Below the pieces are notes generated by a model. That model did not search any database and was not told the DNA's origin. It was given only the letters and a program-made list of their open reading frames with translations. A stretch of DNA of 26,733 bases from Coriobacteriaceae bacterium. GTDB lineage: Bacteria > Actinomycetota > Coriobacteriia > Coriobacteriales > UMGS124. Position 1 is the first letter of the stretch. Each line of letters begins with the position of its first letter. The stretch covers positions 1 to 26,733 of the forward strand of contig JAHZHK010000031.1 in assembly GCA_019420325.1 (NCBI GenBank), given 5' to 3'. The translations under genes and the position numbers were made by a program. Shown piece by piece: positions 15,292 through 23,593 of the stretch.

Positions 15292-15874
15292 TACCCATGT
15301 ACGCGCGGGCAAGCGGCGCGCATGCGCCAGACTCCTGTACAACGAGGAAGAGCGCGACTACCGCATCGAAATCGAACCATGGGCCACCGAGAACGACGTG
15401 CCCATGCTTCTTATCCCGTTCATACACACCAAGGAGCGCACGCTCGACGGCACTTGGAGCCGCCGCTGGGTGGAAGAGCGCATCGTGCCGCCTTCGCGCC
15501 AAAACATCGGACAAGTCCTTAAGGCGAACAACCTCGATGAATACGACGATTTCAAGCTGCTTCTTGTGTCGATGGGGCGCTGTAGTCAAGACGACTTTGA
15601 GCTGGTGGAGATCACACCGGGCTGCGGTGCCGACAGCCCTGATTCCACGAGATCAAGCACATCGACTCTCGCCGAAAGCATTGGGGCCGAACTTGCGCGT
15701 GCACGACGGGAGGCGGGACTCACTCAAACCGAGCTCGCTACGCGCAGCGGGGTGCAGCAAGCGGCCATCAGCCGGGTTGAACGCGGCGTCGGCAATCCAA
15801 CGCTGGCGCTCGTTGAAGCACTGGCAAGCTGCTTGGGGGTAAGGCTCAAAGTGACGAGCGAGAAGCTCTCGTAG
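15269..15874 (+). CDS. Two-domain Xre/HTH protein, putative antitoxin and autoregulator
   Basis: The 201-residue protein has an N-terminal alpha/beta region of about 115 residues with no family I can name (conserved-looking blocks IPFIHTKERTLDGTWSRRW and RIVPPSRQNIGQVL). A Ser/Thr/Asp-rich linker (118-133) leads to a C-terminal Xre-type helix-turn-helix (about 138-198; LTQTELATRSGVQQAAISRVE). The HTH resembles HipB. The start at 15269 lies within the kinase gene and is preceded by GGGAAAGGTGG. The order kinase-then-regulator is reversed relative to hipBA. The N-terminal domain may take the role of HipS or of the missing HipA subdomain, which is inference. Confidence 0.78.
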   Translation: MRVFEIVDTHVRAGKRRACARLLYNEEERDYRIEIEPWATENDVPMLLIPFIHTKERTLDGTWSRRWVEERIVPPSRQNIGQVLKANNLDEYDDFKLLLVSMGRCSQDDFELVEITPGCGADSPDSTRSSTSTLAESIGAELARARREAGLTQTELATRSGVQQAAISRVERGVGNPTLALVEALASCLGVRLKVTSEKLS

Positions 15875-15912
15875 CTCACTCCCCCAGGTAAAAGATGACC
15901 GCACGCTCTGGC

Positions 15913-16209
15913 TTACACCCGTGGCAGAGCCTCGTACCAGGCGTCATAGGCAGGCTGGGAGATGTCGAGCTCGAGCATCTTGTGGTGGCTCGTCTCGCCG
16001 CGCTTGATGGAGACGGATCCTTTTGAGATACCCAAAGCCCCCGCCATCAGCTTGCACACAGCCTTATTGGCCTTGCCGTTGTCGGGCGGGGCGGTCACGC
16101 GCAAGCGCACCTCGCAGGTGCCGTCATCGGCACAGGAAACACCGACTACCTGGTCTTTACCTGACTTGGGGGTCACGTGCACGGCACACGTCACACAAGC
16201 GTTGGGCAT
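15913..16209 (-). CDS. DUF167 (YggU) family protein
   Basis: This 98-residue protein of the small DUF167/YggU fold shows the family pattern: HVTPKSGKDQVVG near the N-terminus, VTAPPDNGKANKAVCKLMA in the centre and KGSVSIKRGETSHHKML after it. The biochemical role of the family is not established. GAAAGGTG lies about 7 bases before the ATG. It is downstream of, and on the same strand as, the AEC transporter, with an 83-base gap; co-transcription is possible but not shown. Confidence 0.85.
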   Translation of the reverse strand: MPNACVTCAVHVTPKSGKDQVVGVSCADDGTCEVRLRVTAPPDNGKANKAVCKLMAGALGISKGSVSIKRGETSHHKMLELDISQPAYDAWYEALPRV

Positions 16210-16292
16210 GGTCGGGCACCTTTCAGTCGTGGGCGGCTACACCGTGGGGTCGCGCGTCAAAATGACACGGCGCGCCGCTCTGGACCATTTCG

Positions 16293-17216
16293 CTAGAGCT
16301 GGTAGAGGAACACCATGAGGGGCATGGTCACGATGCAGCACAGGATGGTGACGACATTGATCGCGCTGGCATACGACGCATTGCGATTATATATTTGCGC
16401 CATCTGATTGATTGTGGAGGCCGAAGGTGCACTTGCGGCAAGCAACGTGATGAGCAGGACGTTCTCCCCGTTGGGTGCCAGGCTTGCCAACGGCGTGAAC
16501 TTGAGAATCGCAAGGCCGATGAGAGGAAGCACTATCAGGCGCATGATTGCCGTGAAGGGAAGGCGCTTGAAAGAGAGCAGTTCTCGGAAGTTGACGCCCG
16601 CCATGATCATGCCCGTCACAATCATGGCGGATGGGCCGATCATCGAGCCCACCGAGCTCATGGCCAGCTGCACAGGCTCCGGCAGGCGCAGTCCCGTGAA
16701 GAAGAGTAGCAACCCGATGTAGACCGAGACCATGTTGACGCCGAGCAGCACTTGGCGCCAGTCGATACCACGAACGCCGCGCATGAGCGACTTGCCATGC
16801 GACCACAGGAGAATGGTCTGAACCACCAAGTAGGCAGTGCAGTAGATGACCATGTCTTGCCCCATGATCATCACAACGAGCGGAATGATCAGGTTGCCGC
16901 AGTTTGAATAGGTGAGCGAGGCCTGCTCCACCTCATCGAGCTTGAGCGGCTTTTTAAACACTGTGGTGAGCACGAGAAACAAGCCCTGCGTAGCCACGGC
17001 GCCGATGATGGCGACAAGAAAGCCCAACCGTACCTCTTGGGTCATGTCCACCTGAAACGACGAAATGATCATGCAGGGGTTGATGACGTAGAGGTTGAGC
17101 ATAGAGATGGCACGGCTGTCCTGCGGCTTTACAAAACCGGCTTTGACCAACGCGAACCCCATCGCCATCATTACGAACAGGGATAGTATCTTCTCGGCAA
17201 GAATCAGACTCAGCAT
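16293..17216 (-). CDS. AEC family transporter (auxin efflux carrier/malate permease-like)
   Basis: The 307-residue membrane protein has about 10 hydrophobic helices. It has the AEC-type opening LSLFVMMAMGFALVKAGF and a paired second half with a conserved-looking MIGPSAMIVTGMIMAG segment; family members export or exchange organic acids or amino acids. The frame extends upstream to 17312, but the hydrophobic family N-terminus begins at the ATG at 17216, giving the usual length of about 310, and the extra 32 residues are hydrophilic and unlike the family. The ribosome site is weak, so the start is moderately certain. It is divergent from htpG across about 220 bases. Substrate unknown. Confidence 0.83.
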   Translation of the reverse strand: MLSLILAEKILSLFVMMAMGFALVKAGFVKPQDSRAISMLNLYVINPCMIISSFQVDMTQEVRLGFLVAIIGAVATQGLFLVLTTVFKKPLKLDEVEQASLTYSNCGNLIIPLVVMIMGQDMVIYCTAYLVVQTILLWSHGKSLMRGVRGIDWRQVLLGVNMVSVYIGLLLFFTGLRLPEPVQLAMSSVGSMIGPSAMIVTGMIMAGVNFRELLSFKRLPFTAIMRLIVLPLIGLAILKFTPLASLAPNGENVLLITLLAASAPSASTINQMAQIYNRNASYASAINVVTILCCIVTMPLMVFLYQL

Positions 17217-17436
17217 GACACAGTGCACCCGTTTCTTTGTGCCATCTCGGAAATGGATGGCGGCATGGTAGCGCTTCGACGTTGCAATGGTTAGCAGGCT
17301 TGCACTCATCACAAGACCTAAGCGTGTTATTGTGAGATTTTCTTACATTGCATGTACAGAGAATCTTATTGGGGGTACAACACGGTGCATGCAAATACGC
17401 ACACGCGTGCATCGCCCCAGAAAGGAAGCCTTACCG

Positions 17437-19407
17437 ATGAAGGAATTCAAGACTGAGAGCAAGAAGCTCCTTGACCTCATGATCAACTCGATCTACACCA
17501 ACCGCGAGATTTTCCTGCGCGAGCTCACCTCCAACGCCTCCGACGCCGTGGACAAGCTTGTCTTCAAGAGCCTCACTGATGCAAACGTGCAGGTAGACCG
17601 CTCGGAGTTGGGTGTACAGGTCTCCTTTGACAAGGACGCGCGCACCATCAGCGTGCGCGACAACGGCATCGGCATGACGGCCGAGGAGCTCGACGCCAAC
17701 CTGGGCACGATCGCCCACTCCGGCTCGGAGGCTTTCAAGACCGACAACGCAGAGGCGCAGGGCACCGACGTCGACATCATCGGTCAGTTCGGCGTAGGCT
17801 TCTACTCCTCGTTCATGGTTGCCTCCAAGGTGCGCGTGGTGAGCCGCGCCTTCGGCTCCGATGAGGTCAACGCATGGGAGTGCGACGGCCTGGACGGCTA
17901 CACCATCGAGCCCGCCAAGCCCGAGGAGGCCGCGCTTGTAGGCGATCACGGCACGTGCATCACGCTGTACCTGCGCGAAAGCACCGAGGACGAGAACACC
18001 GACGAACTGCTCAGCGAGTGGCGCCTGAAGGAGCTCATCCGCAAGTACTCCAACTACGTGCGTTATCCCGTGCGCATGGAGGTCACGAAGCGCCGCCAGC
18101 TGCCCAAGCCCGACGACGCGCCCGAGGACTACAAGCCCGAGTGGGAAAGCTACACCGAGCTTGAGACCATCAACTCCATCAAGCCCATCTGGAAAAAGAG
18201 CAAGTCGGAGGTCTCGCAGGAGGACTACGACGAGTTCTACAAGGCGACCTTCCACGACTACGCGGCGCCGGCGCGCACCATCACCTTCCACGCCGAGGGC
18301 CGCATCAGCTACGACGGCCTGCTCTTCATCCCCTCGAAGGCCCCGTTCGACCTGTACAGCGCCGACTACGAGAAGGGCATCGCGCTGTACTCCTCCAACG
18401 TGCTCATTCAGGAGAAGTGCGCCGACCTCGTGCCCGACTACTTCAACTTCGTGCGCGGCGTGGTGGACTCCCCTGACATCTCGCTCAACATCTCGCGCGA
18501 GACGCTGCAGCAGAACTCCCAGCTCAAGGCCATCGCCAAGCACGTCGAACGCCAGGTGAAGACCGAGCTCGGCAAGATGCTCGCCGAGGACCGCGAGGGC
18601 TACGAGAAGTTCTTCGAGAACTTCGGCCGCGGCTTGAAGTTCGGCATCTATGCAAGCTACGGCATGAAGGCCGCGGAGCTCGGCGACCTCATGCTCTTCT
18701 GGAGCGCCCGCGAGAACAAGATGGTCACTTTCCGCGAGTACGTGGACGGCATGGCCGAGGGTCAGGACAAGATCTACTACGCCGCCGGTGACTCGCGCGA
18801 GCGCCTCGAGAAGCTGCCGATGGTGAAGGCGGCGCTGGCGCGCGGCTTCGACGTGCTGCTGTGCACGCAGGACGTTGACGAGTTCATGCTGCAGGCGATG
18901 CACGCCTACCATGTGCCGGAGGTCCTTGCCACCGATGAGACCGAAGGCAAGGAGGCCCGCGATATTGAGCTCGCCAATGTGGCCAGCGCCGACCTCAACC
19001 TGGCAACCGATGAGGAGAAGCAGGCCGCTGAGAAGGCCAGCGACGACAACGAGGCGCTGCTGAGCGCCATGAAGGAAGCTCTGGGCGACAAGGTAAGCTC
19101 CGTGAAGGTAAGCGCAGGTCTGGGCGACTCCCCCGCCGTGCTGACCAGCGAGGGCCAGGTGTCGCTCGAGATGGAGCGCATCATGGCCATGATGCCCGAA
19201 TCCGCCATGGCACCCAAGGCCCAGCGCGTGCTCGAGCTCAACGCTCAGCACCCGGTGTTCGCCAAGCTGTGCGCCGCTCAACAGGCTGGCGAGGGCGAGA
19301 AGGTCGCGCTGTACGCAAAGCTCCTGCTCGATCAGGCACTGCTCGTGAGCGGCATGCCTGTGGACGACCCCGTGGCGTTCGCGGAGAACGTGTGCGCGCT
19401 GATGTAG
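17437..19407 (+). CDS. htpG: Molecular chaperone HtpG (Hsp90)
   Basis: The 656-residue cytoplasmic Hsp90 ATPase has the GHKL nucleotide pocket motifs: LRELTSNASDAVDKL (Glu29, Asn33), RDNGIGM (Asp75), GTIAHSGSEAF and IGQFGVGFYSSFMV. A middle domain follows with PDISLNISRETLQQN, then a C-terminal dimerisation domain. Length is close to bacterial HtpG (about 620-640). The start at 17437 is set by GAAAGGAAG (17419-17427) and by homology to the family N-terminus; a 50-residue upstream extension (from 17287) is not family-like. No CIRCE-like or HAIR-like repeat was recognised upstream. TTGTGA with TGTACA 17 bases later near 17330-17358 is a weak promoter candidate. Confidence 0.96.
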   Translation: MKEFKTESKKLLDLMINSIYTNREIFLRELTSNASDAVDKLVFKSLTDANVQVDRSELGVQVSFDKDARTISVRDNGIGMTAEELDANLGTIAHSGSEAFKTDNAEAQGTDVDIIGQFGVGFYSSFMVASKVRVVSRAFGSDEVNAWECDGLDGYTIEPAKPEEAALVGDHGTCITLYLRESTEDENTDELLSEWRLKELIRKYSNYVRYPVRMEVTKRRQLPKPDDAPEDYKPEWESYTELETINSIKPIWKKSKSEVSQEDYDEFYKATFHDYAAPARTITFHAEGRISYDGLLFIPSKAPFDLYSADYEKGIALYSSNVLIQEKCADLVPDYFNFVRGVVDSPDISLNISRETLQQNSQLKAIAKHVERQVKTELGKMLAEDREGYEKFFENFGRGLKFGIYASYGMKAAELGDLMLFWSARENKMVTFREYVDGMAEGQDKIYYAAGDSRERLEKLPMVKAALARGFDVLLCTQDVDEFMLQAMHAYHVPEVLATDETEGKEARDIELANVASADLNLATDEEKQAAEKASDDNEALLSAMKEALGDKVSSVKVSAGLGDSPAVLTSEGQVSLEMERIMAMMPESAMAPKAQRVLELNAQHPVFAKLCAAQQAGEGEKVALYAKLLLDQALLVSGMPVDDPVAFAENVCALM

Positions 19408-19434
19408 GGCGCTGCGAATAGGCAGGTCTCCCCG

Positions 19435-19499
19435 AGGCCCCGCCTTTTCCCTCGTGACACTGGTTTCGCGAAGATGTCCCGAGAGAAAAGGCGGGGCCT
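19435..19499 (+). terminator. Long hairpin after htpG
   Basis: AGGCCCCGCCTTTTC (19435-19449) pairs perfectly with GAAAAGGCGGGGCCT (19485-19499), with a further CTCG/CGAG step inside (19451-19454 with 19480-19483). The loop is large and no U-tract follows. It begins 28 bases after the stop. Confidence 0.65.
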
Positions 19500-19871
19500 A
19501 CGCTTGTCTGTCGGTAAGGCGGTGGGGGCAGTATTTAAAAGCAGGCGTTAGACTACTCGCCATTCACGGATGGCCCAAAGGGATAAAAACGGAGCCGCGC
19601 CTTTCCGTCTGACAAACGGCGGGGTATGTAGAGCCATGCGGAACGAGGCGGTTCTCATTGTTGCTGAAGTTGTCGGCAATGCTTTGTTGCCTTGTATGCG
19701 AGGGGCACTTTGGGGACCGCCGTTTCGGGCAGCGTCGAACTCAATCGCCTGCGCTCACCTCAGGTGCCCCAGAGCATAGTTTTTGCCTCATCGATTTAGT
19801 CCGCATCGGTCCACTCTCAATGATGGCCGAATGGTCTAGAGCTGGCACATGTGACGCGACAGGCCGAGGGG
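19500..19871. other. Non-coding stretch, nothing identified
   Basis: About 370 bases without a frame that has a ribosome site or family resemblance. Codon-position bias is absent. The only structure seen is a long-range GGGGCAC (19702) / GTGCCCC (19764) inverted match and a CACCTCAGGTG near-palindrome around 19757. No RNA family recognised. Confidence 0.4.
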
Positions 19872-20432
19872 TTAGCTCTCGGGGAGTTCTTCGCGCTCAA
19901 AAGCGGTGAGGGGGGCGAGGAAGCCGAGGGTGGAGAGGGCGGCTTCCACCTCGTCGAGGACTTCGGGGGCATCGGCACTCACCAGGTGAAAGTGATAGCC
20001 GTCAGTGAGGGCCATGAGCGGCGAGGAGATGCCTTGGGCGAGGTCCGACAGGAAGTGCTGGACGTCGCGGCGGGACTTGATGTTGAGCGGGGCGCTCAGG
20101 CGGCCGTACGTGCGATGGTTGACCATCACGTTCTCGACCGTGGCACCCAGGTCAACGATGGCGTTAAGCTCGTCGGCGACCTGCTCGGGGGTGTGGCGAA
20201 CCTTGAAAAGACGGCTGGGGCGCCGGGCAGGTGCCGCCGAAGTGACGCCAGCAAGTACGTATCCCCTATTGGTGGAAGTGATGTCGGCGCCGGAGGTACG
20301 CAGGAGGGCAACGTCTTGCACGATGACTTGGCGGCTCACGCCAAAACGACCGGCCAGGGCTGCACCACTCAAAGGTGATTCGGCCTCGCGCAACGCCGCA
20401 AGCAGGGCTTCTCTTCTCTGCACGCCTTCCAT
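19872..20432 (-). CDS. niaR: NiaR-type niacin-responsive transcriptional repressor (HTH_11 + 3H domain)
   Basis: The 186-residue protein has an N-terminal winged helix-turn-helix (about 5-60; LAGRFGVSRQVIVQDVALLR) followed by a 3H domain. The three defining His-containing blocks are present: FKVRHTPEQV, VMVNHRTYGRL and DGYHFHLVSA. NiaR (YrxA) proteins bind nicotinic acid and repress NAD-synthesis or niacin-transport genes. No nadABC or niacin transporter gene is in this window, so its targets lie elsewhere. The ATG at 20432 has a weak purine stretch upstream (GGGAC). On its strand TACAAT (20479-20484) is a plausible -10 box, overlapping a GTAC-N6-GTAC inverted repeat that could be an autoregulatory site. 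Confidence 0.85.
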   Translation of the reverse strand: MEGVQRREALLAALREAESPLSGAALAGRFGVSRQVIVQDVALLRTSGADITSTNRGYVLAGVTSAAPARRPSRLFKVRHTPEQVADELNAIVDLGATVENVMVNHRTYGRLSAPLNIKSRRDVQHFLSDLAQGISSPLMALTDGYHFHLVSADAPEVLDEVEAALSTLGFLAPLTAFEREELPES

Positions 20433-20769
20433 CGCTCGTTAGTCCCTCGCAGTCGCTTTCCTTCATTGTCAACGCCACATTGTACCCGTATGTACGCAAA
20501 ACAAGCTCATCGCACTTGCCATGAGAGCAAGAATGTAATTGCACCTGCATACAAGCGAGTTGTGCCCAGCGACATTCGCCATCTGATCCAGCGACTGATT
20601 GGATGGACTCGTTTGCAAAACACGCTTGGGGTGTTCGCCGTTTAGTTGGACGCCTGATTATGCCCGTTTGCTTGCAAGATATGCTCGCTGGTTCGATATC
20701 GAGTTTTCTGAGCAAGCGCAGGCCCCTAATCGCACGGCACACCGCAATGCAAGGCAATTCAACTCCAAA
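20433..20769. other. Intergenic region upstream of niaR
   Basis: It holds the presumed niaR promoter near 20479-20504. The rest shows no gene: short frames exist on both strands but have no ribosome site and no codon bias. The next element is copy B of the dispersed repeat. Confidence 0.4.
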
Positions 20770-20858
20770 TTAACATACATTTCAGAATTTTTAAAAAAGC
20801 GTCAACTGGTGTTTTGATGATTTAACATACATCTGAGTTATTGAAATGTATGTTAAAT
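20770..20858 (-). repeat. Three-copy dispersed AT-rich intergenic element, copy B (inverted)
   Basis: Read on the minus strand: half-site AACATACATTTC (20854-20843), facing CAGATGTATGTT (20835-20824), a core with CAAAACACCAGTTGACGC, and a third GAAATGTATGTT (20783-20772). The 31-base outer span of the first pair and the 40 bases between second and third half-sites match copies A and C exactly. It lies 3' of the EIIC gene and over 330 bases 5' of niaR. Confidence 0.85.
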
Positions 20859-20893
20859 ACCTGGGTCTAGAAAGATAAGACCCTCGCGCAGAC

Positions 20894-20926
20894 CCGTGCC
20901 CCCATATCGCGCGACTGGGGGCACGG
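20894..20926 (-). terminator. Terminator of the EIIC-like gene
   Basis: CCGTGCCCCC (20894-20903) pairs perfectly with GGGGGCACGG (20917-20926) around a 13-base loop. It is just downstream of the minus-strand stop at 20946. A T-rich stretch (TCTTATCTTT) follows about 10 bases further on that strand. Confidence 0.65.
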
Positions 20927-20945
20927 ATTGCGTCCTAAGGGTTGC

Positions 20946-22049
20946 TTACTCGTCAGCCGCTTCGGTCTTGGCACGGGCCTTGTCGGCGGCCCCGAGCTTG
21001 AGGTCGCCTTCGCCGATCCAGCCGATGCGGCGTAGCACAAAGCCGAATGCCCAGGTGAGCACGGCGGGCAGCACAAAGCAGATGAGGACAAGGCCCAGCC
21101 AGTCCATGGCGCCGATGCCAGTCATCGTACCAGCTGCGTTGTCATTGAGCCAGCCGGTGTACACGCCGATCGGACCCACAAGGCCACAGGTGCCCATGCC
21201 CGAGGAAATGGCAGCGCCATCCATACGCAGGCCAAACACGCAGGTAGCAATGGGTCCCGTGATGGCAGACGCCAAGATGGCCGGAATCCAGATGCGCGGG
21301 TTGCGCACGATGTTGCCCATCTGCAGCATCGAGGTGCCCAAGCCCTGCGAGACCAGACCGCCCCAACCGTTCTCCTTGAAGCTCATAACCGCAAAGCCCA
21401 CCATCTGGGCGCAGCATCCCGCCACAGCAGCACCGCCGGCAAGACCGGTAAGGCTAAGAGCTGCACAAATGGCAGCCGAGGAAATGGGAAGCGTGAGGAA
21501 GATGCCCACAACCACCGACACGACGATGCCCATCGCAAAGGGCTGCAAGTCGGTTGCCCACATCACGATGCCGCCGAGCCACGAGGCTGCCGCGCCGATA
21601 GCGGGGGCGCACAGCATCGACAGGCCGCAGCCCACCACGATGGTGACGAACGGAGTCACAAGAATGTCGATCTTCGTCTCGCCCGCAACAAGTTTGCCAG
21701 CCTCACAAGCAACGATGGCTACCACCAGCACCGCGAGCGGACCGCCCGCCCCACCCAGCGTGTTTGCGGCAGCACCCACTGCTACCAGGGAGAACAAGAC
21801 AAGCGCCGGAGCACGCAAGGCAAAGCCGATCGACACCGCCATGGCGGGGCCGGCCGCGGCCTTGGCATAGCCGCCGATCTCCTCAAGCACGCCGATGCCG
21901 AGCTGCGTGCCCAGCGTGGCCAGAATGGTGCCCATGAGCAGAGAGGCGAAAAGACCCTGCGCCATGGCGCCCATTGCGTCAATGAGGTAGCGCTGTACGC
22001 TAATCTCGACGTCTTTGCGTTTGAACAGTTCTGCAACCTTGCGACCCAT
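20946..22049 (-). CDS. PfoR/PTS_EIIC_2 family membrane protein
   Basis: The 367-residue polytopic protein has about 9-10 hydrophobic, Ala/Gly-rich helices. The C-terminal half holds the family-typical block NPRIWIPAILASAITGPIAT followed by GTCGLVGPIGVYTGW. The family is annotated as PTS sugar transporter subunit IIC or PfoR-like; no EIIA, EIIB or HPr gene adjoins it, so phosphotransfer activity is doubtful. The start at 22049 is the second of two adjacent ATGs, 6 bases after AAAGGA. A longer frame to 22139 runs through the predicted promoter and is rejected. The N-terminus (MGRKVAELFKRKDVEIS) is cytoplasmic and basic. Confidence 0.8.
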   Translation of the reverse strand: MGRKVAELFKRKDVEISVQRYLIDAMGAMAQGLFASLLMGTILATLGTQLGIGVLEEIGGYAKAAAGPAMAVSIGFALRAPALVLFSLVAVGAAANTLGGAGGPLAVLVVAIVACEAGKLVAGETKIDILVTPFVTIVVGCGLSMLCAPAIGAAASWLGGIVMWATDLQPFAMGIVVSVVVGIFLTLPISSAAICAALSLTGLAGGAAVAGCCAQMVGFAVMSFKENGWGGLVSQGLGTSMLQMGNIVRNPRIWIPAILASAITGPIATCVFGLRMDGAAISSGMGTCGLVGPIGVYTGWLNDNAAGTMTGIGAMDWLGLVLICFVLPAVLTWAFGFVLRRIGWIGEGDLKLGAADKARAKTEAADE

Positions 22050-22110
22050 CATGCATCCTTTCGCCGGGAACTCACATGCGCGGCGCACAGCGGCGTCGCT
22101 TGGATGGGTA

Positions 22111-22139
22111 GTTTTAAAACTCGCGGTCTCTTGGGTCAA
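22111..22139 (-). promoter_or_regulatory. Sigma70-type promoter of the EIIC-like gene
   Basis: On the minus strand TTGACC (22139-22134) is followed after 15-17 bases by TTTAAA/TTAAAA/TAAAAC (22118-22111), 60 bases before the chosen start codon. Confidence 0.45.
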
Positions 22140-22190
22140 GCTTTCTGCAATGCTAGGTGTCTTGTCAGTAGGATTTACACAAACGCGCGC

Positions 22191-22218
22191 TTTTCGACCC
22201 CTGCGCCTTCGCTACACT
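22191..22218 (+). promoter_or_regulatory. Possible promoter of the small membrane protein gene
   Basis: TTTTCG (22191-22196) and TACACT (22213-22218) are 16 bases apart in the divergent intergenic region, about 140 bases before the start at 22360. The -35 match is poor. Confidence 0.3.
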
Positions 22219-22359
22219 GACACCAGCAATGCCATGACCTCGGACGGTATCGCCGGCATAAAAGGAAACACGCGCCCCCAGAAAACTCCCAGCATCTCCA
22301 TTCCGCGAAGCTGGAAGCGGTTACCATATGCACGTGTTTCCAGACAGGGAGGAGCAACG

Positions 22360-22758
22360 ATGGACGCGGAATACGACCGAATCGCGTACGATGCAGAACA
22401 GCAGCTCAACGAAATCAGGAACCGCCACCGCCGCGATTATGGGCAAGCAGCGATTGATGAATACATACCTTGCGTCAATCAGTCATATCTCTTCGACATG
22501 CCAGAAGACCAAATCCCTTACTACCGCCAGTACCGCAGCCCAGAACAACAGCAGTCTCGAGCTGACAAACCAGGAAAATACAGGCTCGATCCTGAAGTGA
22601 GCGCAAAAGAGCGGCGCATAATAGAAGAGAAGGAAAAGCTTAAGACCAAGATGAAGCACGTCGCCATCACCGGCGCATGTTTTTTGGCCGTGCTCGCAAG
22701 CGTTGGCGCTGCCGCCTGGCATCTCGGTCGCCGCTCGGCGCAAAAGGACCTGCGATAG
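22360..22758 (+). CDS. Hypothetical protein with one C-terminal transmembrane helix
   Basis: The 132-residue protein is not recognised. A strong ribosome site GGGAGGA (22347-22353) precedes the ATG. The N-terminal 100 residues are charged and Gln/Tyr/Arg-rich (DRIAYDAEQQLNEIRNRHRR), and a Glu/Lys-rich helical stretch follows (about 80-97). A hydrophobic segment follows at about 100-120 (VAITGACFLAVLASVGAAAW), ending with a short basic tail HLGRRSAQKDLR. This is a tail-anchored topology with the bulk in the cytoplasm, inferred from the charge pattern. Codon bias matches the neighbours less strongly. The PAP2 gene follows after 176 bases. Confidence 0.62.
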   Translation: MDAEYDRIAYDAEQQLNEIRNRHRRDYGQAAIDEYIPCVNQSYLFDMPEDQIPYYRQYRSPEQQQSRADKPGKYRLDPEVSAKERRIIEEKEKLKTKMKHVAITGACFLAVLASVGAAAWHLGRRSAQKDLR

Positions 22759-22934
22759 GCAATCGAGCCGCTGCGCCTGCGGGGATCCCGTGGTTTCTTT
22801 TGGGCGCTGGGGGCAGTCACTGCGGGGCAGTCGTCCTTGAGCGGCGGCCGCGCATGCGCGTGCGGTATCATGGCTTGTCGCACATTGGCAGTGGCTGACC
22901 CGCTTCGATTGGCAACCAGAAAGGCGTGCCTACT

Positions 22935-23486
22935 GTGAAATCACCGCTTGCATATTTGAGGAAGCCCCCGGCGAACTACGCAGAGTGGCATGCGCGTGCA
23001 AGCGCTTGGTGGCGCATCAGGCCAGGACGCGCCAAAATGCTCGGCCGTACGTGCAAGGTGCTCAAATATGCCTGCTACCTGCTCTATCCTGCGCTGCTTG
23101 TCATGCTGGCGATGGAGTGGGTACGCGGCGACTGCACGGGGACACCGTGGAACTTCTTGCAAGCCCTCGCAGTACCGGCGGTTGGCTTCGTCCTTGTGAG
23201 CCTCATGCGCCGCGCCATCAACGAACCGCGTCCGTATGAAGCGTGCGGCATCGAGAAGCTCATCGACAAAGACACCCAAGGGAAATCGTTTCCTAGCAGG
23301 CACTCCTTTTCGATTGCCGTAATCGGCATGTGCTGGCTAAGGTACGTGCCCGCCGCGGGAACTCTCATCCTGCTCGCCAGCCTCGCCATGGCGTGGGCGC
23401 GCGTACTCGCCGGGGTCCATTACCCGCGCGACGTCGTATGCGGGCTTGCGCTGGGCGTACTGACGGGACTTGCGATGTGGATGTAG
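22935..23486 (+). CDS. PAP2 family membrane phosphatase
   Basis: The 183-residue membrane protein has the three phosphatase motifs of the PAP2/haloperoxidase fold. Motif C1 is seen as RRAINEPRP (about 92-100), C2 as SFPSRHSF (His123, with Arg where many members have Gly) and C3 as ARVLAGVHYPRD (Arg156, His162, Asp166), interleaved with hydrophobic helices. Such enzymes dephosphorylate lipid phosphates, for example phosphatidic acid, undecaprenyl-PP or phosphatidylglycerophosphate, at the membrane. GTG at 22935 is preferred over GTG at 22926 because AGAAAGG (22918-22924) is 10 bases from it and only one base from the earlier codon. The substrate is not determined. Confidence 0.85.
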   Translation: MKSPLAYLRKPPANYAEWHARASAWWRIRPGRAKMLGRTCKVLKYACYLLYPALLVMLAMEWVRGDCTGTPWNFLQALAVPAVGFVLVSLMRRAINEPRPYEACGIEKLIDKDTQGKSFPSRHSFSIAVIGMCWLRYVPAAGTLILLASLAMAWARVLAGVHYPRDVVCGLALGVLTGLAMWM

Positions 23487-23593
23487 CCCAAGGCATGCTA
23501 ACCCCGACACCTCAACACGTCCCGTGCACGAAGATGCGTTATGCTTCTTGGCTCGACTAGAGCAATGATTTTCGCTGGGGGCAGGAGATGGAC

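Noticed and set aside
17217..17436. CIRCE or HAIR heat-shock operator before htpG
   Set aside because: No inverted repeat resembling either consensus was found in the divergent AEC-htpG region.
17431..19281. A 616-codon open frame antisense to htpG
   Set aside because: It mirrors htpG codon structure (GC-rich third positions produce long antisense frames), has no ribosome site and a Val/Leu/His-rich composition typical of shadow frames.
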